Assembly: GCA_965261915.1 (NCBI GenBank)
Contig: CBDHDW010000013.1
Coordinates: forward strand, 2,170,001-2,234,000
Length of the DNA: 64,000 nt
Direction: 5' to 3'
Source of the DNA: JAIBDK01 sp965261915
Lineage (GTDB): Bacteria; Pseudomonadota; Gammaproteobacteria; Arenicellales; Poriferihabitantaceae
Part shown: piece by piece, positions 33,303 to 43,481 of the stretch
How the letters are laid out: every line of letters starts with the position of its first letter
Position numbering within the stretch: the first letter of the stretch is position 1
Translations under genes and position numbers: made by a program
Notes under the pieces: generated by a model
Seen by the model: only the letters and a program-made list of their open reading frames with translations
The model's database searches: none
Told to the model about the DNA's origin: nothing

Positions 33303-33961
33303 CTACTTCCAGTTCGTATAGACATCGGGGTCAAACACAGAGGCAATAATAATATCGGACATTGGAAAATATTTGATAAAGTCATTGTGATCTTGCGAGA
33401 CTTCTGCTTCATAAATCGCTTCATAAGAGGTCATAAATTCCACTTCCTTGTTATTCGCATCACGATAACCGCTAATCGTAGGTAAAACTCCAACATAAGA
33501 GTTATCTTGATGGGGTTCAAGCGGTTGGAGCATGACATAACCGACATACACCTTGCCAGATGCTAACGTAACCTGAATCTGCTTCTCATATTTGAAAGTG
33601 TCCGCAAACAGGATGTCTATCTTGCTACCGTAGCGCCGTGTCGTCCAATCAAGTGCGTTTATTCCATTGGGCAAAATGGGCAAAAAATTAGCGATCCACC
33701 CAGCAACTGCAGCCATGAAAAAAGCACCAAAGGAGGTGCCAGAACAATAGAGACAACTCCAGCGAGGGAAGCCCAAATAATCAGACGCTGCCCAGATAAA
33801 CGAGAAGTCGGATAGCGGGTGAATTTCCAAAGCCTGATGAATAAGAAACCACCGAGCAGTGGCAGCAGAAAAAGACCAAATGATGCCACCTGGACAGCCT
33901 GTTTATGCAGATAATTTGGTTTCTTTACCAGATATTGTTTTCGTTTGCAGGTCGCGTTCAA
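33303..33961 (-). pseudogene. Membrane protein of unknown family, single-base frameshift
   Basis: Two frames fit together. The first (33961 downwards) has a basic N-terminus and hydrophobic segments VASFGLFLLPLLGGFLFI and IWASLAGVVSIVLAPPLVLF. It ends shortly after LLGGSLI. The other frame continues with NFLPILPNGINALDW, followed by a soluble domain (KIDILFADTFKYEKQIQVTL ... KVYVGYVMLQPLEPHQDNS). One additional T in the T6 run near 33680 would restore a 219-residue protein. I do not recognise the family. It lies between the adhesin and the ABC transporter, so a secretion-related or retention role is possible. Confidence 0.65.
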
Positions 33962-34097
33962 CGTCTTGTTTTTTGGTTATAGCATCAAATGCAGCGAAGG
34001 TCTTGCGCATTTCAGATCTGACATGCTTATCCGCAAGTAAATCTTCGGCACTTCGAGAACGCGCTCCTGATGGTGTTATTTCGTACTTTACGGGCAT
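33903..34097 (-). CDS. Small hypothetical protein (64 aa) downstream of the adhesin
   Basis: I choose the ATG at 34097 (MPVKYEITPSGARSRSAEDL), which has GGGGAGAG seven bases upstream. The protein is highly charged and probably helical (RSEMRKTFAAFDAITKKQDV) without signal or membrane segment. It overlaps the next gene by 59 bases in another frame. Function unknown; its place suggests a small partner of the secretion cluster. Confidence 0.55.
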   Translation of the reverse strand: MPVKYEITPSGARSRSAEDLLADKHVRSEMRKTFAAFDAITKKQDVERDLQTKTISGKETKLSA

Positions 34098-34289
34098 AAT
34101 ATCTCTCCCCAATGTTGTTAAAATAAATACTCCGCCCTACGGACACCATATTGAACAAGTATTCCTGATAATCTGCCCCATCCCCTCTGAAATGTCAACA
34201 AAAAATGACACTCCCGGTTAGCCCAAAGCAGTAATGTCCCCCTTTTGATTACTTCGCACCATCGTTCCTGCTCCCTTGTGGCTTCATAA

Positions 34290-37200
34290 CTAGACCACTG
34301 CCACCGAATAGTCCGACGTATGGTCAATCTCATTGTCGGCGTCAGGATTGCCGCTGTCGCCATCATTGGCAAGGATATTGATTTCCGTGGGTTTTTGCCC
34401 CAAGTAACCAAAATGCAGAGACTGTAGCAGCGCGGAAACATCATCAGTGGTCGCGCTGGTCTCTTTCTGGAAAGTGGTTATTAATCGACCAGACCCAGCA
34501 ACTAAGTTTGCGATAAGATCATCACCCACGCCATCCACCTTTTCATCGTAAGTGTCATCGTTGTTGTTATCGATAAAAATCTTCCCAGTTGAGGGGCCGA
34601 CTGCCTTGTGTGCAGGATTAGTGACCGTCCAGTTTGTATCGGGCACCGCGTAACTATCACTATCGCCAAAGCGGAAGATCAATCCCGAGCCAACCTCACC
34701 AAAAGTGAACTTGCTGGGAGCCCAGTCGTTCAAATCCCCTTCATCTTGCAGATCGGTATTTGGGGTGCGGGTCAGCGTGTTAGTGTTACCGCTGTATACA
34801 AACATGCCCGACGAGTCTTTATATCCAGAGATACCATTTTCTTCATCGGCAACGTAAACCGGGGAACTAAATACCTTAGAGTAATGCAACCCGCTATCAT
34901 CGCCAATCAGACTACTCATGAATTGAGGAGCCGTCGCTGTAGGCAAAGCCAGGGGTGCGCCAAAGCTATCCACAAAATACGGTGCTAGTGACTCTGTTAC
35001 CTTGGCGACAAACTGGAGAGTTCTCGCTTCGACCGTGCCAGCGCTGCCTGTGACCTCAACCGTATAGGGGGACTCATTGATGTTAGAGGTCAACACCCCG
35101 TGATTGTTGACCTCGCTAATGGTGCCTTCCTGCGTAAAGAAGATTTCGCCTTTATTGCCGTTGCGGAAAATGAGATTCCCGTCTTCACTGGTGGTATCTT
35201 TTTCACCATCCGAATGTACAAAGTTGAATACGGGTATGGCAACACCTTCTGCTGCGGACACGGTATGCAATATAACATCAGTAGCGCGATGTTCCTCAAA
35301 AGTAAATACAACATCTTCCACATCGATCACCGTCACGGTCACTGCCTGCGTTGCTTTGTTGCCAGCCGCATCGAGGGCGATCACCTCCAGCGCGTAGCTG
35401 TTTTTGGTCTCAAAGTCCGCCGTTTTCCTCAGACGCACCTCGCCGCTGCCGGCATCGATCTTGAAGGCGGTGGCATCGGCACCCTCCAGGCCGTAGAAAA
35501 TGTTTACATCAGGCCCCTGGCCCGCATCGCGTGCCTGGGCATCGTAGACCACGGTGTTAATGGAGGTGTTCTCGACCACGTTGACCGTGGCAGCACTGCT
35601 GAACACCGGATCGGTGTTATCCGCAGCGGTCACCGTCACCGGCACCGTCTTCGTGGTTTGGTTGCCGGCCGCATCGGTGGCCGTCACCTTCAGGTCGACG
35701 TAGCTGTCTTTGATGCTAGAGCCCGTTGTCTTTATAGACACCTCACCGTCGTCGGGATTAATCCTGAAGTCGGGGGTATTCATCTCGCCCAGGCTGTAGG
35801 TAATACCCGCATCCGCCGCACCGTTGTTGTCGCTCGCCTGGGCATTGTAGATCGGGACGAACTCAGCGGCGTTTCGGGGCAGGCGGGCGCTGTCGTCACC
35901 GCTGAACACCGGAGGAATCTCATCGGTAACCGCAGGGGTCGCAACAGAGGTCAGGCTTTCAGCGGTATTGCCGTCATCGGTATAGGAAACCGTCACGGTG
36001 ATGGCAGCACCCACCTGGGCTTGGGTCGGAACAAAGGTCGCTTCATCTGCGCCTCTGATGGCTCTGCCATCCGCTTGCCACTGGTAGCTGAAGCTTCCGA
36101 GACCATCCACATCCACAATGCCAGATGTGTCCGCGGTCAGGGTCGCGCCCTGGGTCGCTGTGCCGCTGATGTTCGGCAAGCCGGTTGGGGCGTCATTGGT
36201 ATTGGTCACTGCTGCGCTCGCAGCAGAGGTCAGGGTTTCAGCGGTATTACCGCCATCGGTATAGGACACCGTCACGGTGATGGTCTCACCCACTTGCGCC
36301 TGAGTCAGAACAAATGTATCACCTGCCGCGCCGCTGATGTCATTGCCGCCCGCTTGCCACTGGTAGCTGAAAACGAGGGTCTCGGGGCCATCCGCATCGC
36401 TGATAGCGGACGTGTCCGCGGTCAGGGTTTCGCCCTGGGTCGCGGTGCCGGTGATGGTCGGCAAGCCCGTTGGCGCGTCATTGACATTGGTGACCGCACT
36501 GGTCGCAGCAGAGTTTACTGTTTCAGCGGTATTACCGCCATCGGTATAGGACACCGTCACGGTGATGGTGTCGCCCACCTGTTCTTGGGTCAGTTCGAAA
36601 GTGCTTTCGGTCGCGCCGCTGATGTCATTGCCGCCCGCTTGCCACTGGTAGCTGAAAACGAGGGTCTCGGGGCCATCCGCATCGCTGATAGCGGACGTGT
36701 CCGCGGTCAGGGTTTCGCCCTGGGTCGCGGTGCCGGTGATGGTCGGCAAGCCCGTTGGCGCGTCATTGACATTGGTGACCGCACTGGTCGCAGCAGAGTT
36801 TACTGTTTCAGCGGTACCCCCGCCATCGGTATAGGACACCGTCACGGTGATGGTCTCACCCACCTGTTCCTGGGTCAGTTCGAAAGTGCTTCCGGTCGCG
36901 CCGGTGATGGCGGTGTCGTCGGCCAGCCACTGGTAGGTGAAGCTGAGGGTCTCGGGGCCATCCGCATCGGTAATGCCAGATGTGTCCGCGGTCAGGGTTT
37001 CGCCTTCGCTCGCGGTGCCGCTGATGGTTACCGCGCCGTCCGGGTCGTCATTGGTATTGGTGACCGCACTGGTCGCAGCAGAGGTCAGGGTTTCAGCGGT
37101 ATTACCGCCATCGGTATAGGACACCGTCACGGTGATGGTGTCGCCCACCTGTTCCTGGGTCAGTTCGAAAGTGCTTCCGGTCGCGCCGCTGATGTCATTG

Positions 37201-40200
37201 CCGCCCGCTTGCCACTGGTAGCTGAAAACGAGGGTCTCGGGGCCATCCGCATCGGTAATGCCAGATGTGTCCGCGGTCAGGGTTTCGCCTTCGCTCGCGG
37301 TGCCGCTGATGGTTACCGCGCCGTCCGGGTCGTCATTGGTATTGGTGACCGCACTGGTCGCAGCAGAGGTCAGGGTTTCATCGGTACCCCCGCCATCGGT
37401 ATAGGACACCGTCACGGTGATGGTGTCGCCCACCTGTTCCTGGGTCAGTTCGAAAGTGCTTCCGGTCGCGCCGCTGATGTCATTGCCGCCCGCTTGCCAC
37501 TGGTAGCTGAAAACGAGGGTCTCGGGGCCATCCGCATCGGTAATGCCAGATGTGTCCGCGGTCAGGGTTTCGCCTTCGCTCGCGGTGCCGCTGATGGTTA
37601 CCGCGCCGTCCGGGTCGTCATTGGTATTGGTGACCGCATTGGTCGCAGCAGAGGTCAGGGTTTCAGCGGTATTACCGCCATCGGTATAGGACACCGTCAC
37701 GGTGATGGTGTCGCCCACCTGTTCCTGGGTCAGTTCAAAGCTCGCGCCAGTTGCGCCGTTGATGGCGCTGCCATCCGCTTGCCATTGATAGCTGAAGACT
37801 CCCAGTCCATCCGCATCGGTAATGCCGGATGCGTCCGCGGTCAGGGTCGCGCCTTGGGTCGCAGTGCCAGTGATGGTCGGCAAGCCAGTTGGCGCGTCAT
37901 TGGTATTGGTGACCGCATTGGTCGCAGCAGAGGTCAGAGTTTCAGCGGTATTACCGCCATCGGTATAGGACACCGTCACGGTGATGGTGTCGCCCACCTG
38001 TTCCTGGGTCAGTTCGAAAGTGCTTCCGGTCGCGCCGGTGATGGCGGTGTCGTCGGCCAGCCACTGGTAGGTGAAGCTGAGGGTCTCGGGGCCATCCGCA
38101 TCGCTGATAGCGGACGTGTCCGCAGTCAGGGTCTCGCCCTGGGTCACGGTGCCAGTGATGGTCGGCAGGCCCGTTGGCGCGTCATTGGTATTGGTGACCG
38201 CATTGGTCGCAGCAGAGGTCAGGGTTTCAGCGGTATTACCGCCATCGGTATAGGACACCGTCACGGTGATGGTGTCGCCCACCTGTTCCTGGGTCAGTTC
38301 GAAAGTGCTTCCGGTCGCGCCGGTGATGGCGGTGTCGTCGGCCAGCCACTGGTAGGTGAAGCTGAGGGTCTCGGGGCCATCCGCATCGGTAATGCCAGAT
38401 GTGTCCGCGGTCAGGGTTTCGCCTTCGCTCGCGGTGCCGCTGATGGTTACCGCGCCGTCCGGGTCGTCATTGGTATTGGTCACTGCTGCGCTCGCAGCAG
38501 AGGTCAGGGTTTCAGCGGTATTACCGCCATCGGTATAGGACACCGTCACGGTGATGGTGTCGCCCACCTGTTCCTGGGTCAGTTCAAAGCTCGCGCCAGT
38601 TGCGCCGTTGATGGCGCTGCCATCCGCTTGCCATTGATAGCTGAAGGCTCCCAGTCCATCCGCATCGGTAATGCCGGATGCGTCCGCGGTCAGGGTTTCG
38701 CCCTGGGTCACGGTGCCGGTGATGCTCGGCAATCCCGCTGGGTCGTCATTGGTATTGGTGACCGCACTGGTCGCAGCAGAGGTCAGGGTTTCATCGGTAC
38801 CCCCGCCATCGGTATAGGACACCGTCACGGTGATGGTCTCACCGACCTGCGCCTGAGTCAGAACAAATGTATCACCTGCCGCGCCGCTGATGTCATTGCC
38901 GCCCGCTTGCCACTGGTAGCTGAAAACGAGAGTCTCGGGGCCATCCGGATCCGTAATGCCGGATGCGTCCGCGGTCAGGGTCGCGCCCTGGGTCACGGTG
39001 CCAGTGATGGTCGGCAAGCCAGTTGGGGCCTCATCCACATCGGTGATGGTTACCGTCACTGCCTGCGTTGCCTGGTTGCCAGCCGCATCGGTGGCGGTTA
39101 CCACCAGGGCGTAGCTGGATTGAGCTTCAAAGTCCAGCCCAGTGTTTAGACTCACCGCACCGCTGGCGGCATCAATGCTGAAGGCAGCCGCACCGCTCAG
39201 GCTGTAGGTTATGCCCCCGCCCGCATCGCTCGCCTGGGCGTTATAGACCACAGCGTTGACAGCGGCGTTTTCGGCCAGGCTGGCCGTGGCACCACTGCTG
39301 AACACCGGCGCATCCTCATCCACATCGGTGATGGTTACCGTCACTGCCTGCGTTGCCTGGTTGCCAGCCGCATCGGTGGCGGTTACCACCAGGGCGTAGC
39401 TGGATTGAGCTTCAAAGTCCAGCCCAGTGTTTAGACTCACCGCGCCGCTGGCGGCATCAATGCTGAAGGCAGCCGCACCGCTCAGGCTGTAGGTTATGCC
39501 CGCTGCGCCGTTGTTGTCGCTCGCCTGGGCGTTATAGACCACGGCGTTGACAGCGGCGTTTTCGGCCAGGCTCACCGTGCTACCACTGCTGAACACCGGC
39601 GCATCCTCATCTACATCGGTGACGGTTACCGTCACTGCCTGCGTTGCCTGGTTGCCAGCCGCATCGGTGGCGGTTACCACCAGGGCGTAGCTGGATTGAG
39701 CTTCAAAGTCCAGCCCAGTGTTTAGACTCACCGCGCCGCTGGCGGCATCAATGCTGAAGGCAGCCGCACCGCTCAGGCTGTAGGTTATGCCCGCTGCGCC
39801 GTTGTTGTCGCTCGCCTGGGCGTTATAGACCACGGCGTTGACAGCGGCGTTTTCGGCCAGGCTCACCGTGCTACCACTGCTGAACACCGGCGCATCCTCA
39901 TCTACATCGGTGACGGTTACCGTCACTGCCTGCGTTGCCTGGTTGCCAGTCGCATCGGTGGCGGTTACCACCAGGGCGTAGCTGGATTGAGCTTCAAAGT
40001 CCAGCCCAGTGTTTAGACTCACCGCACCGCTGGCGGCATCAATGCTGAAGGCAGCCGCACCGCTCAGGCTGTAGGTTATGCCCCCGCCCGCATCGCTCGC
40101 CTGGGCGTTATAGACCACAGCGTTGACAGCGGCGTTTTCGGCCAGGCTGGCCGTGCTACCACTGCTGAACACCGGCGCATCCTCATCTACATCGGTGACG

Positions 40201-42188
40201 GTTACCGTCACTGCCTGCGTTGCCTGGTTGCCAGTCGCATCGGTGGCGGTTACCACCAGGTCATAGCTGGATTGAGCTTCAAAGTCCAGCCCAGTGTTTA
40301 GACTCACCGCACCGCTGGCGGCATCAATGCTGAAGGCAGCCGCACCGCTCAGGCTGTAGGTTATGCCCCCGCCCGCATCGCTCGCCTGGGCGTTATAGAC
40401 CACGGCGTTGACAGCGGCGTTTTCGGCCAGGCTGGCCGTGGCACCACTGCTGAACACCGGCGCATCCTCATCCACATCGGTGATGGTTACCGTCACTGCC
40501 TGCGTTGCCTGGTTGCCAGCCGCATCGGTGGCGGTTACCACCAGGTCATAGCTGGATTGAGCTTCAAAGTCCAGCCCAGTGTTTAGACTCACCGCACCGC
40601 TGGCGGCATCAATGCTGAAGGCAGCCGCACCGCTCAGGCTGTAGGTTATGCCCGCTGCGCCGTTGTTGTCGCTCGCCTGGGCGTTATAGACCACGGCGTT
40701 GACAGCGGCGTTTTCGGCCAGGCTCACCGTGCTACCACTGCTGAACACCGGCGCATCCTCATCTACATCGGTGACGGTTACCGTCACTGCCTGCGTTGCC
40801 TGGTTGCCAGTCGCATCGGTGGCGGTTACCACCAGGTCATAGCGGGATTGAGCTTCAAAGTCCAGCCCAGTGTTTAGACTCACCGCGCCGCTGGCGGCAT
40901 CAATGCTGAAGGCAGCCGCACCGCTCAGGCTGTAGGTTATGCCCGCCGCACCGTTGTTGTCGCTCGCCTGGGCGTTATAGACCACGGCGTTGACAGCGGC
41001 GTTCTCGGCCAGGCTCACCGTGGCACTACCACTGCTGAACACCGGTGCAATCTCATCCACATCCACATCCGCATCCGCATCCGCATCCGCATCCGCATCC
41101 GCATCCTCATCAGTCACCGGTGGAGCCGCTTCTGGCTGCTGCTCAAATATCTGCCGCTCCAGTTCTGGCTCAGCCGAAACGCTGTCATCTGCATCCGATG
41201 TATCCTCGGAAGCTCCCGCCACGCTCCCCGGAGAACTGTTTACCAGTTCGCTGGCATTATCTTGCTGCGCCAACTGGTCATATTCCTGACTCTGGCTCTC
41301 ATACCCCCCAAAACTTATGTCCAGCGCTACGGCGGAACTATCGGCTTCTACAGTTGTGCCGTCAGCTAAAGTGGTTTGAGACTCTTCGCCCCCTTCCTCT
41401 TCCTCGCCCTCGCCAGAAGCCTCCTGTGCATCAGCATCAGCATCGCCCGCACCCTGATCGTCAGATTCCGGCTGATCGTCCTGGTCGTCACTCGCACCGT
41501 CACCAGAGGCCCTGTCAGATGCTTGCTGAACCAGGCGTTCTATATATTCACGCGCATCTACATTCAAGTTGCCATCAGCATTGATGATTCGTTGTGAAAT
41601 TTCCAGCGGCGCAACCCTGAGAGCAGAAACGAAGGTCTCGATAATTTGTTCGGCGGACCAGCCGGTAGCCAGTGTCGGCGTACCAGTGGGCGAAACCACC
41701 GCCACTTCCATGGTTTCATCAACAATTACACTGCCGACAGGGGTGATAATTTCGATAATGCCGTCAGCGTTGAAGTAGTAGCTGGATTCGCCAGCCTCCC
41801 CAATTTCTCCGCCGCCCTCAGTACCGCGAATACCAATCGTGGCACCCGGGGTGCTGATGGTCATGTTTTGCGGGTTTTCATCAGCAACCAGCCCACTGAT
41901 GAACACGAACATGCCCTTCAACACGGATATATCGACTTTGCCCTCAGCGGTAGTGGGATCGTAGATGTATTCATCTATTGTCAGCCGTGAATCTTCACCA
42001 ATGGAGAAACTGGTCTTATCGACAAAACGGACCGAGACAGCCGCAGACTCGCCAGTGGTAATCTGGTCGTTGAGGTACAGCGGTGAGCCAAGCGCAAGCT
42101 CGGTCTCTGCCCCGTCCGCGTGAAGCACGGTTACGAGTCCTTCTATGGACTCGACTAATCCAACCGCCTGATCTGTATTCTGTGCCAT
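34290..42188 (-). CDS. Giant type I-secreted adhesin with cadherin-like and Ig-like repeats
   Basis: A 2632-residue surface protein without an N-terminal signal peptide, as expected for C-terminal type I secretion. Order: FecR-like beta domain at about residues 10-135 (NDQITTGESAAVSVRFVDKT, STPGATIGIRGTEGG), acidic linker with (DA)n at about 361-379, and seven cadherin-like repeats at about 380-1050 (unit with VFSSGSTVSLAENAAVNAVV and VTVTDVDEDAP). Eleven Ig-like repeats follow at about 1053-2088 (TITGTVTQGETLTADTSGI ... VTVSYTDGGNTAETLTSAA), then two diverged cadherin-like repeats and a C-terminal domain of about 340 residues. I see no RTX nonapeptides; the Asp-rich cadherin units would bind calcium. 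The TolC gene precedes it by 18 bases and the ABC/HlyD genes follow. Role: cell-cell or surface adhesion, biofilm. Confidence 0.92.
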   Translation of the reverse strand: MAQNTDQAVGLVESIEGLVTVLHADGAETELALGSPLYLNDQITTGESAAVSVRFVDKTSFSIGEDSRLTIDEYIYDPTTAEGKVDISVLKGMFVFISGLVADENPQNMTISTPGATIGIRGTEGGGEIGEAGESSYYFNADGIIEIITPVGSVIVDETMEVAVVSPTGTPTLATGWSAEQIIETFVSALRVAPLEISQRIINADGNLNVDAREYIERLVQQASDRASGDGASDDQDDQPESDDQGAGDADADAQEASGEGEEEEGGEESQTTLADGTTVEADSSAVALDISFGGYESQSQEYDQLAQQDNASELVNSSPGSVAGASEDTSDADDSVSAEPELERQIFEQQPEAAPPVTDEDADADADADADADVDVDEIAPVFSSGSATVSLAENAAVNAVVYNAQASDNNGAAGITYSLSGAAAFSIDAASGAVSLNTGLDFEAQSRYDLVVTATDATGNQATQAVTVTVTDVDEDAPVFSSGSTVSLAENAAVNAVVYNAQASDNNGAAGITYSLSGAAAFSIDAASGAVSLNTGLDFEAQSSYDLVVTATDAAGNQATQAVTVTITDVDEDAPVFSSGATASLAENAAVNAVVYNAQASDAGGGITYSLSGAAAFSIDAASGAVSLNTGLDFEAQSSYDLVVTATDATGNQATQAVTVTVTDVDEDAPVFSSGSTASLAENAAVNAVVYNAQASDAGGGITYSLSGAAAFSIDAASGAVSLNTGLDFEAQSSYALVVTATDATGNQATQAVTVTVTDVDEDAPVFSSGSTVSLAENAAVNAVVYNAQASDNNGAAGITYSLSGAAAFSIDAASGAVSLNTGLDFEAQSSYALVVTATDAAGNQATQAVTVTVTDVDEDAPVFSSGSTVSLAENAAVNAVVYNAQASDNNGAAGITYSLSGAAAFSIDAASGAVSLNTGLDFEAQSSYALVVTATDAAGNQATQAVTVTITDVDEDAPVFSSGATASLAENAAVNAVVYNAQASDAGGGITYSLSGAAAFSIDAASGAVSLNTGLDFEAQSSYALVVTATDAAGNQATQAVTVTITDVDEAPTGLPTITGTVTQGATLTADASGITDPDGPETLVFSYQWQAGGNDISGAAGDTFVLTQAQVGETITVTVSYTDGGGTDETLTSAATSAVTNTNDDPAGLPSITGTVTQGETLTADASGITDADGLGAFSYQWQADGSAINGATGASFELTQEQVGDTITVTVSYTDGGNTAETLTSAASAAVTNTNDDPDGAVTISGTASEGETLTADTSGITDADGPETLSFTYQWLADDTAITGATGSTFELTQEQVGDTITVTVSYTDGGNTAETLTSAATNAVTNTNDAPTGLPTITGTVTQGETLTADTSAISDADGPETLSFTYQWLADDTAITGATGSTFELTQEQVGDTITVTVSYTDGGNTAETLTSAATNAVTNTNDAPTGLPTITGTATQGATLTADASGITDADGLGVFSYQWQADGSAINGATGASFELTQEQVGDTITVTVSYTDGGNTAETLTSAATNAVTNTNDDPDGAVTISGTASEGETLTADTSGITDADGPETLVFSYQWQAGGNDISGATGSTFELTQEQVGDTITVTVSYTDGGGTDETLTSAATSAVTNTNDDPDGAVTISGTASEGETLTADTSGITDADGPETLVFSYQWQAGGNDISGATGSTFELTQEQVGDTITVTVSYTDGGNTAETLTSAATSAVTNTNDDPDGAVTISGTASEGETLTADTSGITDADGPETLSFTYQWLADDTAITGATGSTFELTQEQVGETITVTVSYTDGGGTAETVNSAATSAVTNVNDAPTGLPTITGTATQGETLTADTSAISDADGPETLVFSYQWQAGGNDISGATESTFELTQEQVGDTITVTVSYTDGGNTAETVNSAATSAVTNVNDAPTGLPTITGTATQGETLTADTSAISDADGPETLVFSYQWQAGGNDISGAAGDTFVLTQAQVGETITVTVSYTDGGNTAETLTSAASAAVTNTNDAPTGLPNISGTATQGATLTADTSGIVDVDGLGSFSYQWQADGRAIRGADEATFVPTQAQVGAAITVTVSYTDDGNTAESLTSVATPAVTDEIPPVFSGDDSARLPRNAAEFVPIYNAQASDNNGAADAGITYSLGEMNTPDFRINPDDGEVSIKTTGSSIKDSYVDLKVTATDAAGNQTTKTVPVTVTAADNTDPVFSSAATVNVVENTSINTVVYDAQARDAGQGPDVNIFYGLEGADATAFKIDAGSGEVRLRKTADFETKNSYALEVIALDAAGNKATQAVTVTVIDVEDVVFTFEEHRATDVILHTVSAAEGVAIPVFNFVHSDGEKDTTSEDGNLIFRNGNKGEIFFTQEGTISEVNNHGVLTSNINESPYTVEVTGSAGTVEARTLQFVAKVTESLAPYFVDSFGAPLALPTATAPQFMSSLIGDDSGLHYSKVFSSPVYVADEENGISGYKDSSGMFVYSGNTNTLTRTPNTDLQDEGDLNDWAPSKFTFGEVGSGLIFRFGDSDSYAVPDTNWTVTNPAHKAVGPSTGKIFIDNNNDDTYDEKVDGVGDDLIANLVAGSGRLITTFQKETSATTDDVSALLQSLHFGYLGQKPTEINILANDGDSGNPDADNEIDHTSDYSVAVV
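35930..41040 (-). repeat. Homogenised tandem repeats inside the adhesin gene
   Basis: Eleven Ig-like units of about 280 bp (35930-39020) and seven cadherin-like units of about 275-290 bp (39020-41040). Adjacent units are nearly identical in DNA for hundreds of bases, including synonymous sites, which shows recent duplication or gene conversion. Unit number should vary between strains, and short-read assemblies may collapse it. Confidence 0.9.
41053..41112 (-). repeat. Hexanucleotide microsatellite encoding an Asp-Ala run
   Basis: Seven perfect CATCCG units on the plus strand, with flanking variants CATCCA and CATCCT, encode (DA)n and DVDVDE in the adhesin linker. Loss or gain of units keeps the frame and changes linker length by two residues. 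Confidence 0.85.
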
Positions 42189-42206
42189 ATTGCTAACCTG
42201 CCTGCG

Positions 42207-43481
42207 CTAGATTGTGCTCAATTCAAGTTGTCCTGTCGCCCGCAAAATCACATAGGAGGCAACTGTCAGCTCCGCTCTGGCCTGGGCCAGTGAAGTTCTT
42301 GCATTCAGCAGCAATAATTCACCGCCGAGTATGTCTTGCAATGTTCTTTTCCCCAAATCCCTTTCCTGCCTGGCAAGTTCGAGAAACTCTTCTGCTTTTG
42401 ATGCCTGCCGCCGTGCCAGCTCGTATCTCTTCACCGCCATCTCGTGCCTTTCCCATGCGTTGCGAACCGATTCCTTCGTCACCCGTTGTTGATTTTCATT
42501 GGCATGCCCCGCTGAACGTTGACGGGCTCTGGCCGAGGCCACTTCGTTGCGCTGGCTAAACCCCAGATCAAAGTCATACTGCAACCGCAGCAGCAAGCGA
42601 TTTTCCTTAAAAGTGCCCTGGATGCCCCGGTCATCGTTGCGATACTCACTCTCGGCGACCAGCTCAAATCTAGGATAGTAGGCGGCTTTTGCTACATCTG
42701 TTTCACTTGAAGCTGCTTCGTAATTTTTTCGGGCGAAAATGAGACCTGGTTCACGCTCCAGCGCCATTTTGGTTGCTTTTTCAAGGTTTTCGGGCAAGCC
42801 GATCGACGGTTGCTGGGTTTTTTCCATGCTCTCGTAGGCCGGAGGCAGGTGACCAAATAGCCGCTCATAGCTGTTCGCAGCTATCTCCTGTTCGCCCTCG
42901 GCTTGTATTACTCTTGTCTCGGCACCTATGCGTTGGCTCTCGGCCTGGAACACATTCGCCTGGGAACCGCGGCCAGCATCCAGTTTCTTTTGTTCAAGAT
43001 CTCGGGTGGTTGCCACGCTTTGCTCACTCTCGCGGGCCAACACTACCCGCTCGCTGGCAAATACGTAGTTGAAATAGGCGCGAATGCCCGCCAGTAGCAC
43101 ATCCTGGCTGGTTTGTGTTGCACGCACCCCGGCCTGCTGTTCTAGGATTTGACTGGTTTCCAAAGCTCCCCTGGCAGCACCAAAATCAAACAGCAACTGC
43201 CTTACCGATATCAGGCTCGTCTGTTTGATGAAATCAAATTCAACGCCGCCCGGGCGTGCTTGATCCTCATAGCCAGTACCTGCCGTCAGTAGCACATTGG
43301 GTAACAGCGCAGAGCGCGATACCTTGACCTGTTGCTGTGCTGATATTCGGTCTTCACCCGCACCTTTTATTAACGGATGTTCCCGAGCCAGAGCGGTTAA
43401 TTCATCTTTCAGCGAATTGGCCGTCGCCGAGAGCGAAATAGAAGCCGCCACCACAGCGGTAACGAAGAAAATTGCTTTCAT
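42207..43481 (-). CDS. TolC-family outer-membrane channel protein
   Basis: A 424-residue protein with a signal peptide (AIFFVTAVVAASISLSATA) and the two long helical repeats of TolC-type channels (for example SRSALLPNVLLTAGTGYEDQ, and KAAYYPRFELVAESEYRNDD in the second half). It forms the outer-membrane duct of a tripartite exporter. It lies 18 bases upstream of the adhesin gene on the same strand, so it is probably the channel dedicated to its secretion. Confidence 0.93.
   Translation of the reverse strand: MKAIFFVTAVVAASISLSATANSLKDELTALAREHPLIKGAGEDRISAQQQVKVSRSALLPNVLLTAGTGYEDQARPGGVEFDFIKQTSLISVRQLLFDFGAARGALETSQILEQQAGVRATQTSQDVLLAGIRAYFNYVFASERVVLARESEQSVATTRDLEQKKLDAGRGSQANVFQAESQRIGAETRVIQAEGEQEIAANSYERLFGHLPPAYESMEKTQQPSIGLPENLEKATKMALEREPGLIFARKNYEAASSETDVAKAAYYPRFELVAESEYRNDDRGIQGTFKENRLLLRLQYDFDLGFSQRNEVASARARQRSAGHANENQQRVTKESVRNAWERHEMAVKRYELARRQASKAEEFLELARQERDLGKRTLQDILGGELLLLNARTSLAQARAELTVASYVILRATGQLELSTI

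Noticed and set aside
35100..39149. Open frame of 1349 codons on the plus strand opposite the adhesin gene
   Set aside because: It follows the repeat units of the adhesin in antisense; because the units are multiples of three and GC-rich, no stop occurs. The product is a low-complexity repeat of GIGDRxGRSRGQGF-type segments without any protein feature. The minus-strand frame has sensible domains and neighbours.
41045..41584. Plus-strand frame with HPHPHPHP runs
   Set aside because: Shadow of the Asp-Ala microsatellite of the adhesin on the other strand.
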